DNA of 64,000 bases from Fusibacter ferrireducens (GCF_015352425.1 NZ_JADKNH010000012.1:124001-188000); one strand, 5' to 3'. Positions 48,455 to 56,920 are shown, numbered from the stretch's first letter. A program made the numbers and translations. Notes: a model not told the origin generated them from the letters alone.

Positions 48455-48459
48455 ACCCA

Positions 48460-48482
48460 GAGGGGCGCAAGCCCCTCTATAA
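48460..48482 (+). other. Hairpin between small genes (1)
   Basis: AGAGGGGC pairs with GCCCCTCT around GCAA, 8 perfect bp, ending 18 bases before the next start codon. No T run, so it may stabilise or divide the transcript instead of ending it. Confidence 0.6.
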
Positions 48483-48499
48483 GAAAGTAGGTGTCAAGT

Positions 48500-48826
48500 A
48501 TGCAACTATCAGGAGCATATCAGAGACTAGGGTTATTTGTAGATAGGGATGTGACAGAGGCACTAAAGCAAGCAATATCAACAAAAGGAAGTCTAATCGA
48601 GGTAAGTCTGAGTGAAACTAAAGATGGTGGAGTTTTAACTCTATCAACCATTATTTCACCTGACTATTCGAAGTCATTTGATGACTACAAAAACGCTGTT
48701 ATTTCAGCAGATGGAGTGCCTAGTGTAGAAAAAATAGCTACTACATCAGAGTTAAATGCAGATAGTGACTGGGATGATTTAGATGATTGTGATTTTGAAT
48801 TGTCCTTGAATGAATGGTATTGGTGA
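48500..48826 (+). CDS. Small hypothetical protein
   Basis: A 108-residue acidic protein (GLFVDRDVTEALKQAISTKGS, IEVSLSETKDGGVLTLSTIISPDY, and a C-terminal DSDWDDLDDCDFE run). No family recognised. ATG 48500 follows AGTAGGTG; the longer frame from 48491 is less likely. The very acidic tail is a feature of DNA-mimic and inhibitor proteins, but that is only a suggestion. Confidence 0.5.
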   Translation: MQLSGAYQRLGLFVDRDVTEALKQAISTKGSLIEVSLSETKDGGVLTLSTIISPDYSKSFDDYKNAVISADGVPSVEKIATTSELNADSDWDDLDDCDFELSLNEWYW

Positions 48827-48835
48827 AAATAACGT

Positions 48836-48857
48836 TGGGGCGCATATGCGCCCCTCT
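48836..48857 (+). other. Hairpin between small genes (2)
   Basis: GGGGCGCATATGCGCCCC is a perfect 18-base palindrome between the second and third small genes. It repeats the arrangement of the hairpin at 48460. Confidence 0.65.
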
Positions 48858-48879
48858 TAAAAAAAAGAGGTGATTAGAT

Positions 48880-49188
48880 ATGATGCAAAAAAGAATAATA
48901 TACAATCCGCAATCAGAGATACAACCACCATCTAAAAACATCAGACGTGATATAGATTGCAGAATTGACCTAAGACTAGATGGTGAGGGAAAGAAGTGGC
49001 TGCATAGGATGTTGAAGCAACACACGTTGAAAATCATAACAACTAATAGGTCAATGACAGCAACTTACAGAGGAATGAAAATCATCGAAAATGTGGCTGA
49101 TGACAAGCTATTGATATTTGATTTAAGCAACCAAGAAGAAGTCTTGCTAGGTCTCAATGAAATCAAAAAAGTGATAATAATGTCATAG
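48880..49188 (+). CDS. Small basic hypothetical protein
   Basis: A 102-residue basic protein (RIIYNPQSEIQPPSKNIRRDIDCRIDLRLDGEGKKW near the N-terminus; later NRSMTATYRGMKI and FDLSNQEEVLLGLNEIKKVI). No known family. AGAGGTGA precedes ATG 48880; ATG 48883 is equally possible. Its basic charge contrasts with the acidic neighbour. Confidence 0.5.
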   Translation: MMQKRIIYNPQSEIQPPSKNIRRDIDCRIDLRLDGEGKKWLHRMLKQHTLKIITTNRSMTATYRGMKIIENVADDKLLIFDLSNQEEVLLGLNEIKKVIIMS

Positions 49189-49386
49189 TAGATTTCCGAG
49201 TTTGTGCACTGTCTTTTTTTCTTAGGGATTAAAAATGGTCTAAAACTCCAGCTGTATTGAGTGTATTTTTATTGATGCGCATTTTCCTTTTCACAGAAAA
49301 GGGCATATATCAAGGGTGTTTTTCAAGAAAGAACAATACCCGATAAAAAAGAACACAATAAAAAGACACTCTGTAAAGTGCAAAAA

Positions 49387-49437
49387 TCTCTAGAGATTAA
49401 AAATGTTCTTTTATCTCTAGAGAAAAAAGAACAGAGG
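49387..49437. promoter_or_regulatory. Paired TCTCTAGAGA palindromes before the recombinase-like gene
   Basis: Two identical 10-bp palindromes (49387-49396 and 49414-49423) are 27 bases apart centre to centre. The second is nested in GTTCTTTT...AAAAGAAC. A near-repeat of AGAGATTAAAAATG lies at about 49226. The 256-base gap therefore has an operator or resolution-site look. Confidence 0.6.
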
Positions 49438-49444
49438 AGAGGAC

Positions 49445-49999
49445 ATGGATTACGCATATTTTGTTGAAAACAACGAAGCAGTGGAGTGGCGGGATAATAA
49501 AGCGATTTTTTGCTTAATCAATGACCTGCATATAAATGAAAGAAACATATACTGTGACTGCGATAACACAAAACCAGAGTTAAAGGAACTGATAAAGATA
49601 GTCAAACAAGGTGACAGGATAGTGGTAAGGTCGCTGTTTGATTTTTCAAGTACACGTATAGACAATCTGCTGACATACTTGAAAATACTTGAGAGTAAGA
49701 GTGTTGAATTACACGTCTTAGACCATCCTTGCGTGAGCGATTATACTTGCTACTACACTGTGATGCACAGTTTTATCGAGTTATTCTCAGATTACCGAGA
49801 GCGTAAACGTAAGGCTGCATACAACCAAGCACAGGAGCAAAATCGTGTAGGTAGAAAACCAGTAGACACCAAGGCAATCAAAAGAGCGTTACTATTATAC
49901 AGAAGTAAGACGTTAACGGTAGATGAGATATCAGAGTTAACTGGGGTCTCAAGAAGCACTATCTACAAGCATCTACGTAATCAGAAAAATATTCATTAA
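49445..49999 (+). CDS. Catalytically degenerate serine-recombinase-like protein
   Basis: A 184-residue resolvase relative. The C-terminal part (KRKAAYNQAQEQNRVGRKP then TVDEISELTGVSRSTIYKHLRN) is a typical helix-turn-helix. The N-terminal domain keeps the length and the DRIVVRSLFDFSSTRIDNLL segment, but the nucleophile motif (Y-x-R-V-S-T) reads YAYFVENNEAV and the DRLAR-type arginines are gone. It should bind DNA but not cut it. GAGGAGAGG precedes the ATG. It lies 96 bases before an intact recombinase gene, so it may be a partner or repressor of that enzyme. Confidence 0.72.
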   Translation: MDYAYFVENNEAVEWRDNKAIFCLINDLHINERNIYCDCDNTKPELKELIKIVKQGDRIVVRSLFDFSSTRIDNLLTYLKILESKSVELHVLDHPCVSDYTCYYTVMHSFIELFSDYRERKRKAAYNQAQEQNRVGRKPVDTKAIKRALLLYRSKTLTVDEISELTGVSRSTIYKHLRNQKNIH

Positions 50000-50094
50000 T
50001 TAAAACTTTTGACCATAAATAGGCACTGTTGCAATTTCAAGTGTCTACTATGGTCGTATATCATATCCAAAAGTAAGAAAGGTTGTGGAAAATA

Positions 50095-50670
50095 ATGGTA
50101 TACGGATATATTAGAGTAAGCACAGATAAACAATCGGATAACAATAGCTTTCCAGTCCAAGAGAGTGCGATATTGGAAAAATACCCGGATGCAAGAATAT
50201 TTTCTGAAGCCTATACAGCTACGAACAAAGGTACACGGAAAGTATTTAAAGAAGTTATTGAGATGCTACACGAGAGCGATACTCTTGTGGTAGCTAAAAT
50301 GGATAGATTTGCTCGCTCTGTTAAAGCTGGCGTATCAACAGTAGAGGAATTATTGGAAAAAGGGGTTACAGTAGATATTTTAAATATTGGTAGGTTAGAT
50401 AACACACCAACTGGTAAGCTGATGTACACTACGTTATTGGCATATGCCGAATTTGAGGCCTCGCTTATCGCTGAGCGTACCAAGGCTGGACGTGACAGGG
50501 TAAGAGCAGACAATCCTGATATGAAATGGGGTCGTCCCAATAAATATACGTCAGAACAGATTTCTCACGCATTATCATTGCTTTCCAGTGGGTTGTCATA
50601 TAGTTTGGTAGCAAAGAAAACAGGGATATCGATTAGTACTTTGACACGAGCTAAACGGAAAAGAGTTTAG
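50095..50670 (+). CDS. Serine recombinase (resolvase/invertase)
   Basis: A 191-residue small serine recombinase with the nucleophile in YGYIRVSTDKQ (Ser9), VVAKMDRFARSV with the active arginines, the E-helix (GKLMYTTLLAYAEFEASLIAERTKAGRDR), GRPNKY and a C-terminal helix-turn-helix (SYSLVAKKTGISISTLTRA). GGTTGTGG precedes the ATG. It could resolve multimers of the excised element or invert a segment between inverted sites; its target is not known, but the element contains inverted copies B and C. Confidence 0.92.
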   Translation: MVYGYIRVSTDKQSDNNSFPVQESAILEKYPDARIFSEAYTATNKGTRKVFKEVIEMLHESDTLVVAKMDRFARSVKAGVSTVEELLEKGVTVDILNIGRLDNTPTGKLMYTTLLAYAEFEASLIAERTKAGRDRVRADNPDMKWGRPNKYTSEQISHALSLLSSGLSYSLVAKKTGISISTLTRAKRKRV

Positions 50671-50822
50671 GATAAGTACATTGCAATTAGAATGTGGTTC
50701 TCTCTTATTTTATATAATAAGAGAGAATTTTTGCGTGGGGACAATCTGGTAAAATAATCGCCTTTTGTATATACTGGTTATAAGAATGGTTATAATCAAA
50801 TCCAACATTTGTGGAGGTTATT

Positions 50823-52727
50823 GTGTATATAAAAGAGCTTAACATTAGCGGATTTAGGAATTTTGAAAGTAGATGCACAGTTAGACTAAATAAGGGACTC
50901 AATGTTTTGATTGGGGAAAATGGTTCTGGTAAGACTGGAATTATTGATTCTCTAAGGCTACTTCTTGGAGAAGATGAGTATGGTAAGGTAATAGTTAGAG
51001 AAACTGATTTTTCTAGACCGTTTGCTAACCCTACAGCTACTAGTAAATCTATTGATATCGACGCAACTTTTTCTAAGTTGTCACCAAATCAAGCTGTAGA
51101 TTATCTCCCTTGGTTGATTGGTAACGATGAGATGAAATTATCACTTCATATTGACAATAAGAAATCTCCTCGTGGTAGATACTCAAAGAAAGTTTGGGTT
51201 GGAGCATCATCATCAAGTCATTATGAGAGTGAACTATTAGACTTGATTCAATGTATTTATCTCCCACCTCTGAGAGATGCAGAACGTAAACTTAATGATG
51301 GGCGTTCGTCTAGGCTAGCATCACTAATAATGAAGTTGAATGAAAAGGAGCTGATTAAAGCTAAAGAGAAAGGAGAGTTGCACGAACTTGAACAGAAAGC
51401 AAAAATATTTAATGATGACTTAATTGAAAACGATATCGGGAAGATAGGGAAAGCAAATACATTAATAAGAGATAATTTGAAAAAATCATTAGGCAGTGTA
51501 TTTGGGCAGGATACCTCAATTCAGTTTACTGAGCTAACCTTTAATCGTATTGTTGAGAGACTGCAACTTTTATTCTTTCCAGAGTTATTAGATACTCCTA
51601 TTGGAGTGACATATCGTTCATTAGAAGAAAACAGTCTCGGGTATAATAATTTGATTTATTTAGCAACTGTACTAGCAGAGCTTATGTATTTAGAGAATTC
51701 TTCTAGCTTAAATGTTCTATTGGTAGAAGAACCAGAGGCTCATTTACATCCTCAGCTTCAGTCAAAACTCTTAGAATACCTACAAAAGCAAGCAAATGCT
51801 AAAAATCTTCAAATTATTATGACAACACATTCGCCTTTGATAACATCGGCGGTTGAGTTAGATAAGATAATCCATGTGAGTTGTGAGGGAAAGTTAGACC
51901 CCGTATGTACTTCACTTTTCCAATTGAATATTGATGATGCGAGTGGTAAGTACTTGAAACGTTGGTTAGATAGTACAAAGTCAACAATGTTATTCGCTAA
52001 AGGAATAATCTTAGTTGAAGGTATAGCGGAACTATTAATGTTACCTGTTTTAGCGGAGTTATGTTTGAATGAGTATGAGGGTAATAGAGGGAAAGAAGAT
52101 AAACAACTTCCTATGACTTTAAAAGAAGCTGGTGTATCGGTAGTTAATATGGGTGGAATTTACTTCAAACATTTTATGCCTATATATACAACAGAGATTG
52201 CCAGTAAGAAAGTTGATACACCTGTTTCTATACCAATTAGGTGTTCTGGGATAACTGATAATGACCCTAAAGTTGATAAGGGTAACCCACCAGTTATGGG
52301 TACATCGCCTGAGGGGGGAAACCATGCACTGTTATTAATTCCTATAGTAAAGAAGTCTGAAAACTGTCGTCTTTTTAGTGGTAAGTTAATGACGTTTGAG
52401 TATGATTTGGCTGTAGAAGGCAACAATTTATCGATTATGAATGCTGTACTGGCGGAACTTTGGCCAGAACCTAAGAAAACCAGTAAAATAATCACAAAAG
52501 CATCCCAAAATAGGGATATTAATTGGTTGTGTAAAACCCCTGAAGAAAAGGCTCAAGAAGCGATGTGGACTTTGGATAGGATTGGTAATTCTGATGTGGG
52601 TAAAGGTCTGTTTGCTCAAGTCTTAGCTGATAAAATCGTTAGTGAGGATTTTGAACTTGTTGTACCAGACTATATATATGAAGCAGTTATCTGGGCGTGT
52701 AATGGTGATAAATATGAAAGAGAATAA
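50823..52727 (+). CDS. OLD-family ATPase-nuclease (GajA-like)
   Basis: A 634-residue protein of the overcoming-lysogenization-defect family. The ABC-type ATPase shows Walker A GENGSGKT (31-38), LLVEEPEAHLHPQ as Walker B, and TTHSPLIT. The C-terminal TOPRIM nuclease shows ILVEGIAELLMLPVL with the first Glu and ITDNDPKVD with the acidic pair. Start is GTG 50823 with GGAGG 5 bases upstream. The next gene, a UvrD-like helicase, overlaps by 14 bases. OLD plus UvrD is the gene pair of the Gabija defence system; GajA normally is a little shorter. Confidence 0.85.
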   Translation: MYIKELNISGFRNFESRCTVRLNKGLNVLIGENGSGKTGIIDSLRLLLGEDEYGKVIVRETDFSRPFANPTATSKSIDIDATFSKLSPNQAVDYLPWLIGNDEMKLSLHIDNKKSPRGRYSKKVWVGASSSSHYESELLDLIQCIYLPPLRDAERKLNDGRSSRLASLIMKLNEKELIKAKEKGELHELEQKAKIFNDDLIENDIGKIGKANTLIRDNLKKSLGSVFGQDTSIQFTELTFNRIVERLQLLFFPELLDTPIGVTYRSLEENSLGYNNLIYLATVLAELMYLENSSSLNVLLVEEPEAHLHPQLQSKLLEYLQKQANAKNLQIIMTTHSPLITSAVELDKIIHVSCEGKLDPVCTSLFQLNIDDASGKYLKRWLDSTKSTMLFAKGIILVEGIAELLMLPVLAELCLNEYEGNRGKEDKQLPMTLKEAGVSVVNMGGIYFKHFMPIYTTEIASKKVDTPVSIPIRCSGITDNDPKVDKGNPPVMGTSPEGGNHALLLIPIVKKSENCRLFSGKLMTFEYDLAVEGNNLSIMNAVLAELWPEPKKTSKIITKASQNRDINWLCKTPEEKAQEAMWTLDRIGNSDVGKGLFAQVLADKIVSEDFELVVPDYIYEAVIWACNGDKYERE

Positions 52728-54768
52728 ACGTGCACACGAACTTGCAGAAGTTATTTGCAGTAAACCCAGTGATATATCATTTGAGGATTGCTTCAATAGC
52801 GAGCATAAAGGCAGAAAAATCTGTTTTGACTGCAGGACGTGTATTATTGAAGAGAAATCAGATGAGCAAGTAAGTTACGTTGTATCTGATATTGATAAAA
52901 ACATTCACTTATCTGCCTGTCCGGGTAGTGGAAAAACTGAGGTTGTTGGATTAAAGGCAGCATATGAGTTAGAGAGATGGACTAAGGAATCCGGTGGTGT
53001 AGCAATACTCACATTTACAAACAATGCTGCAGATGTCATACAAGAACGAGTTCATAGATTTGTTGGTCAAAACAAAGGGATGTATCCACATTTTATTGGG
53101 ACAATAGATAGTTGGATTCATGGTTACATAACCCATCCATATGGCTGGTTGATTTTTGAAGTTAGTAATGAGGATGATAAGAGTTTCATTGTAGTAGATG
53201 AAAAATCAGATGCGTCTTGGTTGTCTTCGTTTACGTGTAAAGTACCATATTGTTTTGATGGGAAAAAAGGTTATGAATACGCTGGTATAACAGCCAACAA
53301 GATATTTATAGATTTAGCTAATAAAGATGTTGCATTTATTGCTCCTAGAAGTCTTAATAAAAAAATTGTGCTTGCAAAAGACTATTTTGAAACAGATGCA
53401 TATAAAGCCTACTTAAATGGTGAGATAATAACTAGATATATAAATGCAAAGCCTAAAACAGCAAAGAAACTACAAACAGAACTTTTTAAAGCAAAGAAAG
53501 AGATGTTCAAACGCAGTTTAGCAACGTATAGAGATATGGAGTATATAGCGTACAGAGTGCTAAAAATCGAAGAATATGGTAAACGTGTCGCTAAGAGGTT
53601 TCCACTATTAATAATCGATGAATGTCAAGACTTATCTTCAACACAACTTCGTATATTAAAAAAGCTTGAAGAGTATGGTGTAAAAATCCATATGATAGGG
53701 GATATTAATCAATCCATTTATGCTTTTAAGGGTGTGAAACCACAATATATTGAGGACCATACAAGTGAGCAAAATTATAAAGAGATGAAACTAAGTAACA
53801 ACTATCGCAGTTGTTGTGAAATAGTTGGAGTTTTTGATAAGATTGTACCTAAAAAAGATGTTAAGTCTGTACCTGAAACTTTGCTTGAGGAACCATGTAT
53901 CGTGACTTCTTATACTGAAAAGGACTTTATATCAATTCAAGAGAAGTTTAGCGATTATGTTCACAATCTAGGTTTGCAAGTAGAAAAGAGTGCAATAGTA
54001 GCTCGTGGATGGAAGATAGTTAACAATCTATCTGCAAAGGGGTATTCCGATAGAGAAAGTAACAAAAGTTTATTACTAGCAGAAGCCATTGTATGGTGGA
54101 AAAGTAATATTTACCAACTTAGATTACACGCAATAGACAACATTGGTGAGATACTCTCTTTAACTGTTTTTAAGAAGTGCAAAACAGACTCGAGATATCA
54201 TTACTTACCTGAATATGTGAAGTCAAACGTATTATGGAGACGTTGCTTATCCTCAATACTTGAGAGTGTTTGTAGCTCAGATATTCTTGGTGATGTAACA
54301 ATGACATGGACGAAGTGGGCCGCTATAGCTCGGAAAGAATTACCTGTAATAGTAAAAAGAATTATGTTAGAGAATATTGATGAGGAATATCATAAGTACT
54401 TTATTGTCGAAGAGTTGAAGATACAAGCCCTAAAAGGAAATGGTGCTATTGCTGTAAAAGAAACAGTATCAACTCCTAATTTGAAAGAGAGTAAAGTACG
54501 GATTACAACAATCCATCAAGTTAAAGGTGAGACATTAGATGCATTAATGTTAGTATCAAACACCAAGCATAGTGGAGGTGACGGTTATTGGGAAAACTGG
54601 ATTAAAGATTCGAGCACAGAATCTGCAAGGTTGGCATATGTAGCAAGTTCAAGACCCAAACACTTATTGGTATGGGCGTTACCACAATTACAGGCAAAGG
54701 ATATTGAAAAGTTAGAAGCGTTAGGATTTAAATATATACCGTTAAAAGAGCTAGGTATTATAGAATAG
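52714..54768 (+). CDS. UvrD/Rep-type superfamily 1 helicase (GajB-like)
   Basis: A 684-residue helicase with motif I ACPGSGKTE (68-76), TFTNNAA, motif II LLIIDECQDLS, IHMIGDINQSIYAFKG, LSNNYRS, ITTIHQVKGETLDALML and a YVASSRPKHLLVWAL end. ATG 52714 follows GGTGA inside the OLD gene; the overlap means coupled translation. Longer than typical GajB, with an extra N-terminal CFDCRTC segment of about 45 residues. With the OLD nuclease it is likely an antiphage pair; helicase work in recombination is the alternative. Confidence 0.85.
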   Translation: MKENKRAHELAEVICSKPSDISFEDCFNSEHKGRKICFDCRTCIIEEKSDEQVSYVVSDIDKNIHLSACPGSGKTEVVGLKAAYELERWTKESGGVAILTFTNNAADVIQERVHRFVGQNKGMYPHFIGTIDSWIHGYITHPYGWLIFEVSNEDDKSFIVVDEKSDASWLSSFTCKVPYCFDGKKGYEYAGITANKIFIDLANKDVAFIAPRSLNKKIVLAKDYFETDAYKAYLNGEIITRYINAKPKTAKKLQTELFKAKKEMFKRSLATYRDMEYIAYRVLKIEEYGKRVAKRFPLLIIDECQDLSSTQLRILKKLEEYGVKIHMIGDINQSIYAFKGVKPQYIEDHTSEQNYKEMKLSNNYRSCCEIVGVFDKIVPKKDVKSVPETLLEEPCIVTSYTEKDFISIQEKFSDYVHNLGLQVEKSAIVARGWKIVNNLSAKGYSDRESNKSLLLAEAIVWWKSNIYQLRLHAIDNIGEILSLTVFKKCKTDSRYHYLPEYVKSNVLWRRCLSSILESVCSSDILGDVTMTWTKWAAIARKELPVIVKRIMLENIDEEYHKYFIVEELKIQALKGNGAIAVKETVSTPNLKESKVRITTIHQVKGETLDALMLVSNTKHSGGDGYWENWIKDSSTESARLAYVASSRPKHLLVWALPQLQAKDIEKLEALGFKYIPLKELGIIE

Positions 54769-54851
54769 GCGTATGACCTTTGTTGTCATTTTACAGAGCT
54801 GCACAATTTGAAAATAATTGTAAGAAAAGATATATCGAATCAACCATTTAC

Positions 54852-54885
54852 TGGATAAAAGTGCATATACCATTTATAATGGTAT
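54852..54885 (+). promoter_or_regulatory. Candidate promoter and palindrome before the AAA ATPase gene
   Basis: TGGATA at 54852-54857, 17 bases, then TATAAT at 54875-54880. The -10 sits in the inverted repeat ATACCAT-TTATA-ATGGTAT (54867-54885). The gene therefore may be expressed apart from the OLD-helicase pair and repressed at this site. Confidence 0.5.
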
Positions 54886-54909
54886 TAAAATAATTCGTGG
54901 GAGATATAA

Positions 54910-56139
54910 ATGTCAAAATTAACAAAAGAAAAAATAAATAAGCGTTTTACACCAACTTCACCAGCGGTTCATAACTATGTGGAGAAAGGCACTAAGCACG
55001 AAGAACTTTCTGAATCTGCATATCAAAAAGGGTGCCAAATCATCGTATATGGGGAGTCTGGTGTAGGTAAGACTTCTCTAATTTGGTCACAACTTGTAAA
55101 GGAGGAAATTAACTTTACCAGAATTGGTATTGATACGACGATTACGAGAGCGAATTTTTGTTCTAAAGTTATGGAAGAACTTGGATTTCAAAAAACAACT
55201 CAGAAAGAGTCACAGACTGGGAATGGTACTGAGGCGAGTATTGGTGCTGGTGCAAAGCTTTGGAGTCTTATAGATTTTAAAGGAACATTTAAGGCTAATA
55301 GTAATGAGATTAAAAAGATTGTGAATATTCCTTATTACAGTGAAGCTGATATAGATGCTGTATCGAAAGCATTGTATTCTACTAATAGTATATTATTTAT
55401 TGACGATATTGAAAAAGCTGATGATGAGTTAAGAATATTGATTTCTCATTTAGGTAAAAAACTTTCAGATGATTCAGCTGGGAACACATCAGCTATACCA
55501 AAAATAATTTATGCTGGTATTAGCAATGATGTTGATAGACTGATAATAACTGATGAGTCATTAAGTTCACGATTAACAGACTATAAAATAGAGGTTCTAA
55601 GTAATGATGATATAGCTGGAATAATTACGGACGGATTTGATTCGTTAGGGATATCATATGATAAGGCTTTAATTTTAGAGTATGCAAAACTGTGCTGTGG
55701 CTATCCGCGATATGCTCATTGGATTGGTTTGAAGTCGGCGTTAAATTCATTAACTGAGGGTAGGGAAGAAATACTGGAAGTGGATTTAGAAAAGGCAATA
55801 ACTACAATACTTGAGAAGTTTGAAGCACAATTTAGAGATATTTATGATGTAGCGACTAGTCATACAAGTGGTAAAAGAATGAGAGAAAAGATTCTTTTTG
55901 CTTTGGCAAGCTCAGATGAAGTAAATGTACCATTTGCTCAGATTTCTAAGGATGTTGGTAAACTCATGAAAGAGAATATAAAACCACAAGCGATTAGTGG
56001 CCCGTTAGGTGAGCTTAAAAAGGATGAAAGAAAGAATATACTATGTGATGGGAAAACAGCGGCAACACATAGATTCTCCAATCTACTGATGAAACCATTT
56101 GTTAGGATGGTTATGAGGGAGCAAAATATAACGTTATAG
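54910..56139 (+). CDS. AAA ATPase, Orc1/Cdc6-like
   Basis: A 409-residue ATPase with Walker A GESGVGKTS (48-56), Walker B SILFIDDIEKADD, a sensor-like IIYAGISND and a C-terminal winged-helix-like region. A Gly/Ser-rich insertion (ESQTGNGTEASIGAGAK) lies near residue 105. The layout recalls Orc1/Cdc6, TniB or STAND-like ATPases used in replication, transposition or defence. No transposase neighbour exists. Position right after the OLD-helicase pair suggests a defence role or control of it, but it has its own promoter. Function not assigned. Confidence 0.65.
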   Translation: MSKLTKEKINKRFTPTSPAVHNYVEKGTKHEELSESAYQKGCQIIVYGESGVGKTSLIWSQLVKEEINFTRIGIDTTITRANFCSKVMEELGFQKTTQKESQTGNGTEASIGAGAKLWSLIDFKGTFKANSNEIKKIVNIPYYSEADIDAVSKALYSTNSILFIDDIEKADDELRILISHLGKKLSDDSAGNTSAIPKIIYAGISNDVDRLIITDESLSSRLTDYKIEVLSNDDIAGIITDGFDSLGISYDKALILEYAKLCCGYPRYAHWIGLKSALNSLTEGREEILEVDLEKAITTILEKFEAQFRDIYDVATSHTSGKRMREKILFALASSDEVNVPFAQISKDVGKLMKENIKPQAISGPLGELKKDERKNILCDGKTAATHRFSNLLMKPFVRMVMREQNITL

Positions 56140-56341
56140 GTCAAGGAGTGAAATATGAAATAGGTTATTCTATTGACTAAAGTGTTTAATAGCGGTAGGA
56201 TTGAAAACAAGAAATGAAAGCCGCCTATCTGCTGAAAATGGCACCGGCACTTTAGTAGGAGCACATAAAAGTACTCTAAATTATGATTTTGATAGCTAAA
56301 TAGAGCTCTATATAAACACTCTTTGTGAGACTTGATGAATA

Positions 56342-56624
56342 CCGAGAAATCCGCCTTGCAGGTCTTGAAAGAGATATCTGGCAGTACTTCACCGTCCTCC
56401 CAAATGTGCGTTCAGTGGGCGTTATGGGTGACGAGAGAACATACTCACATGCCATTGGCATCAGAGCCGTTACGTCTATAGACGGGATGACTTCTGACTG
56501 GGCGAGAATCCCATATGAAGTGCTCGATAAGATTTCCTCTCGGATTGTGAATGAGGTTCAAGGAGTGAATCGAATTCTTTATGATGTGACGAGTAAACCG
56601 CCGAGTACGATTGAGTGGGAGTAA
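56342..56624 (+). pseudogene. guaA 3' fragment (right attachment end)
   Basis: The last ~94 codons of a guaA, from [15 protein letters not shown] to TIEWE. No start or N-terminal domains, so not functional. About ten mostly synonymous differences in the first ~100 bases set it apart from the intact guaA, then 122 identical bases, then three synonymous changes. This mosaic is what recombination between a host site and a site carried by the element would leave: the 5' part came with the element, and the 3' part is the host's old guaA end. Confidence 0.88.
56442..56563 (+). repeat. Right attachment tract (attR)
   Basis: 122 bases identical to 37085-37206, in the same orientation. Together they define a direct repeat about 19.4 kb apart. 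Confidence 0.8.
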
Positions 56625-56882
56625 GGAACTGAATTCCTGAAAGCGTTGATATTAGATTGATTCAGACGTTAAAGATAGTCTTCTGACTGCCTTTTGACTG
56701 CCTTTGAATAAAAAGTTATTTATTGTATTATTTAATTGTTAAATCAAGGATAATAGATTAATCACTGTATTTGTCCGCATCAGTAGGATGTTTAGAAGCT
56801 GGTGTTGTGCTTACAGATTCATATTAATTTGTAAGCATACGAATAAATTAATCCAACTCACATAATAAAAATCAAAAAATAG

Positions 56883-56920
56883 AAACAGGTAATCTCATTT
56901 TCAGGGATTACCTGTTTTTT
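56883..56920. terminator. Bidirectional terminator after the HNH gene
   Basis: AAACAGGTAATC pairs with GATTACCTGTTT around 10 bases, with T8 on the plus strand. On the minus strand it ends the HNH transcript. The rest of 56625-56880 shows only short TTTTGACTGCC repeats. Confidence 0.8.

Larger units (their letters stand above)
37085..56563. mobile_element. Island 1: guaA-integrated element with own replication module
   Basis: An element bounded by a 122-bp direct repeat in the 3' end of guaA. A tyrosine integrase comes directly after the restored guaA, the arrangement known for guaA genomic islands. It carries surface and toxin-like cargo, an initiator-primase-helicase set, serine recombinases and a defence-like OLD-UvrD pair. 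No relaxase, coupling protein or phage structural gene is visible, so it is best described as a non-self-transferring integrative element (mobilisable island or satellite). The small-gene density and repeat content differ from the chromosome on its left. Confidence 0.85.

Noticed and set aside
49445-49999. A second active resolvase
   Set aside because: The nucleophilic serine motif and catalytic arginines are not present; only the DNA-binding end and overall layout remain.
54910-56139. TniB-type transposition ATPase
   Set aside because: No transposase, TniQ or Tn7-like end is nearby; the Walker motifs alone do not support it.
37268-56441. Prophage
   Set aside because: No terminase, portal, capsid, tail, holin or lysin gene is present; only integrase and replication functions.
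56342-56624. A second GMP synthase gene
   Set aside because: Only the last ~94 codons exist, with no start or catalytic domains. It is an attachment-site remnant.
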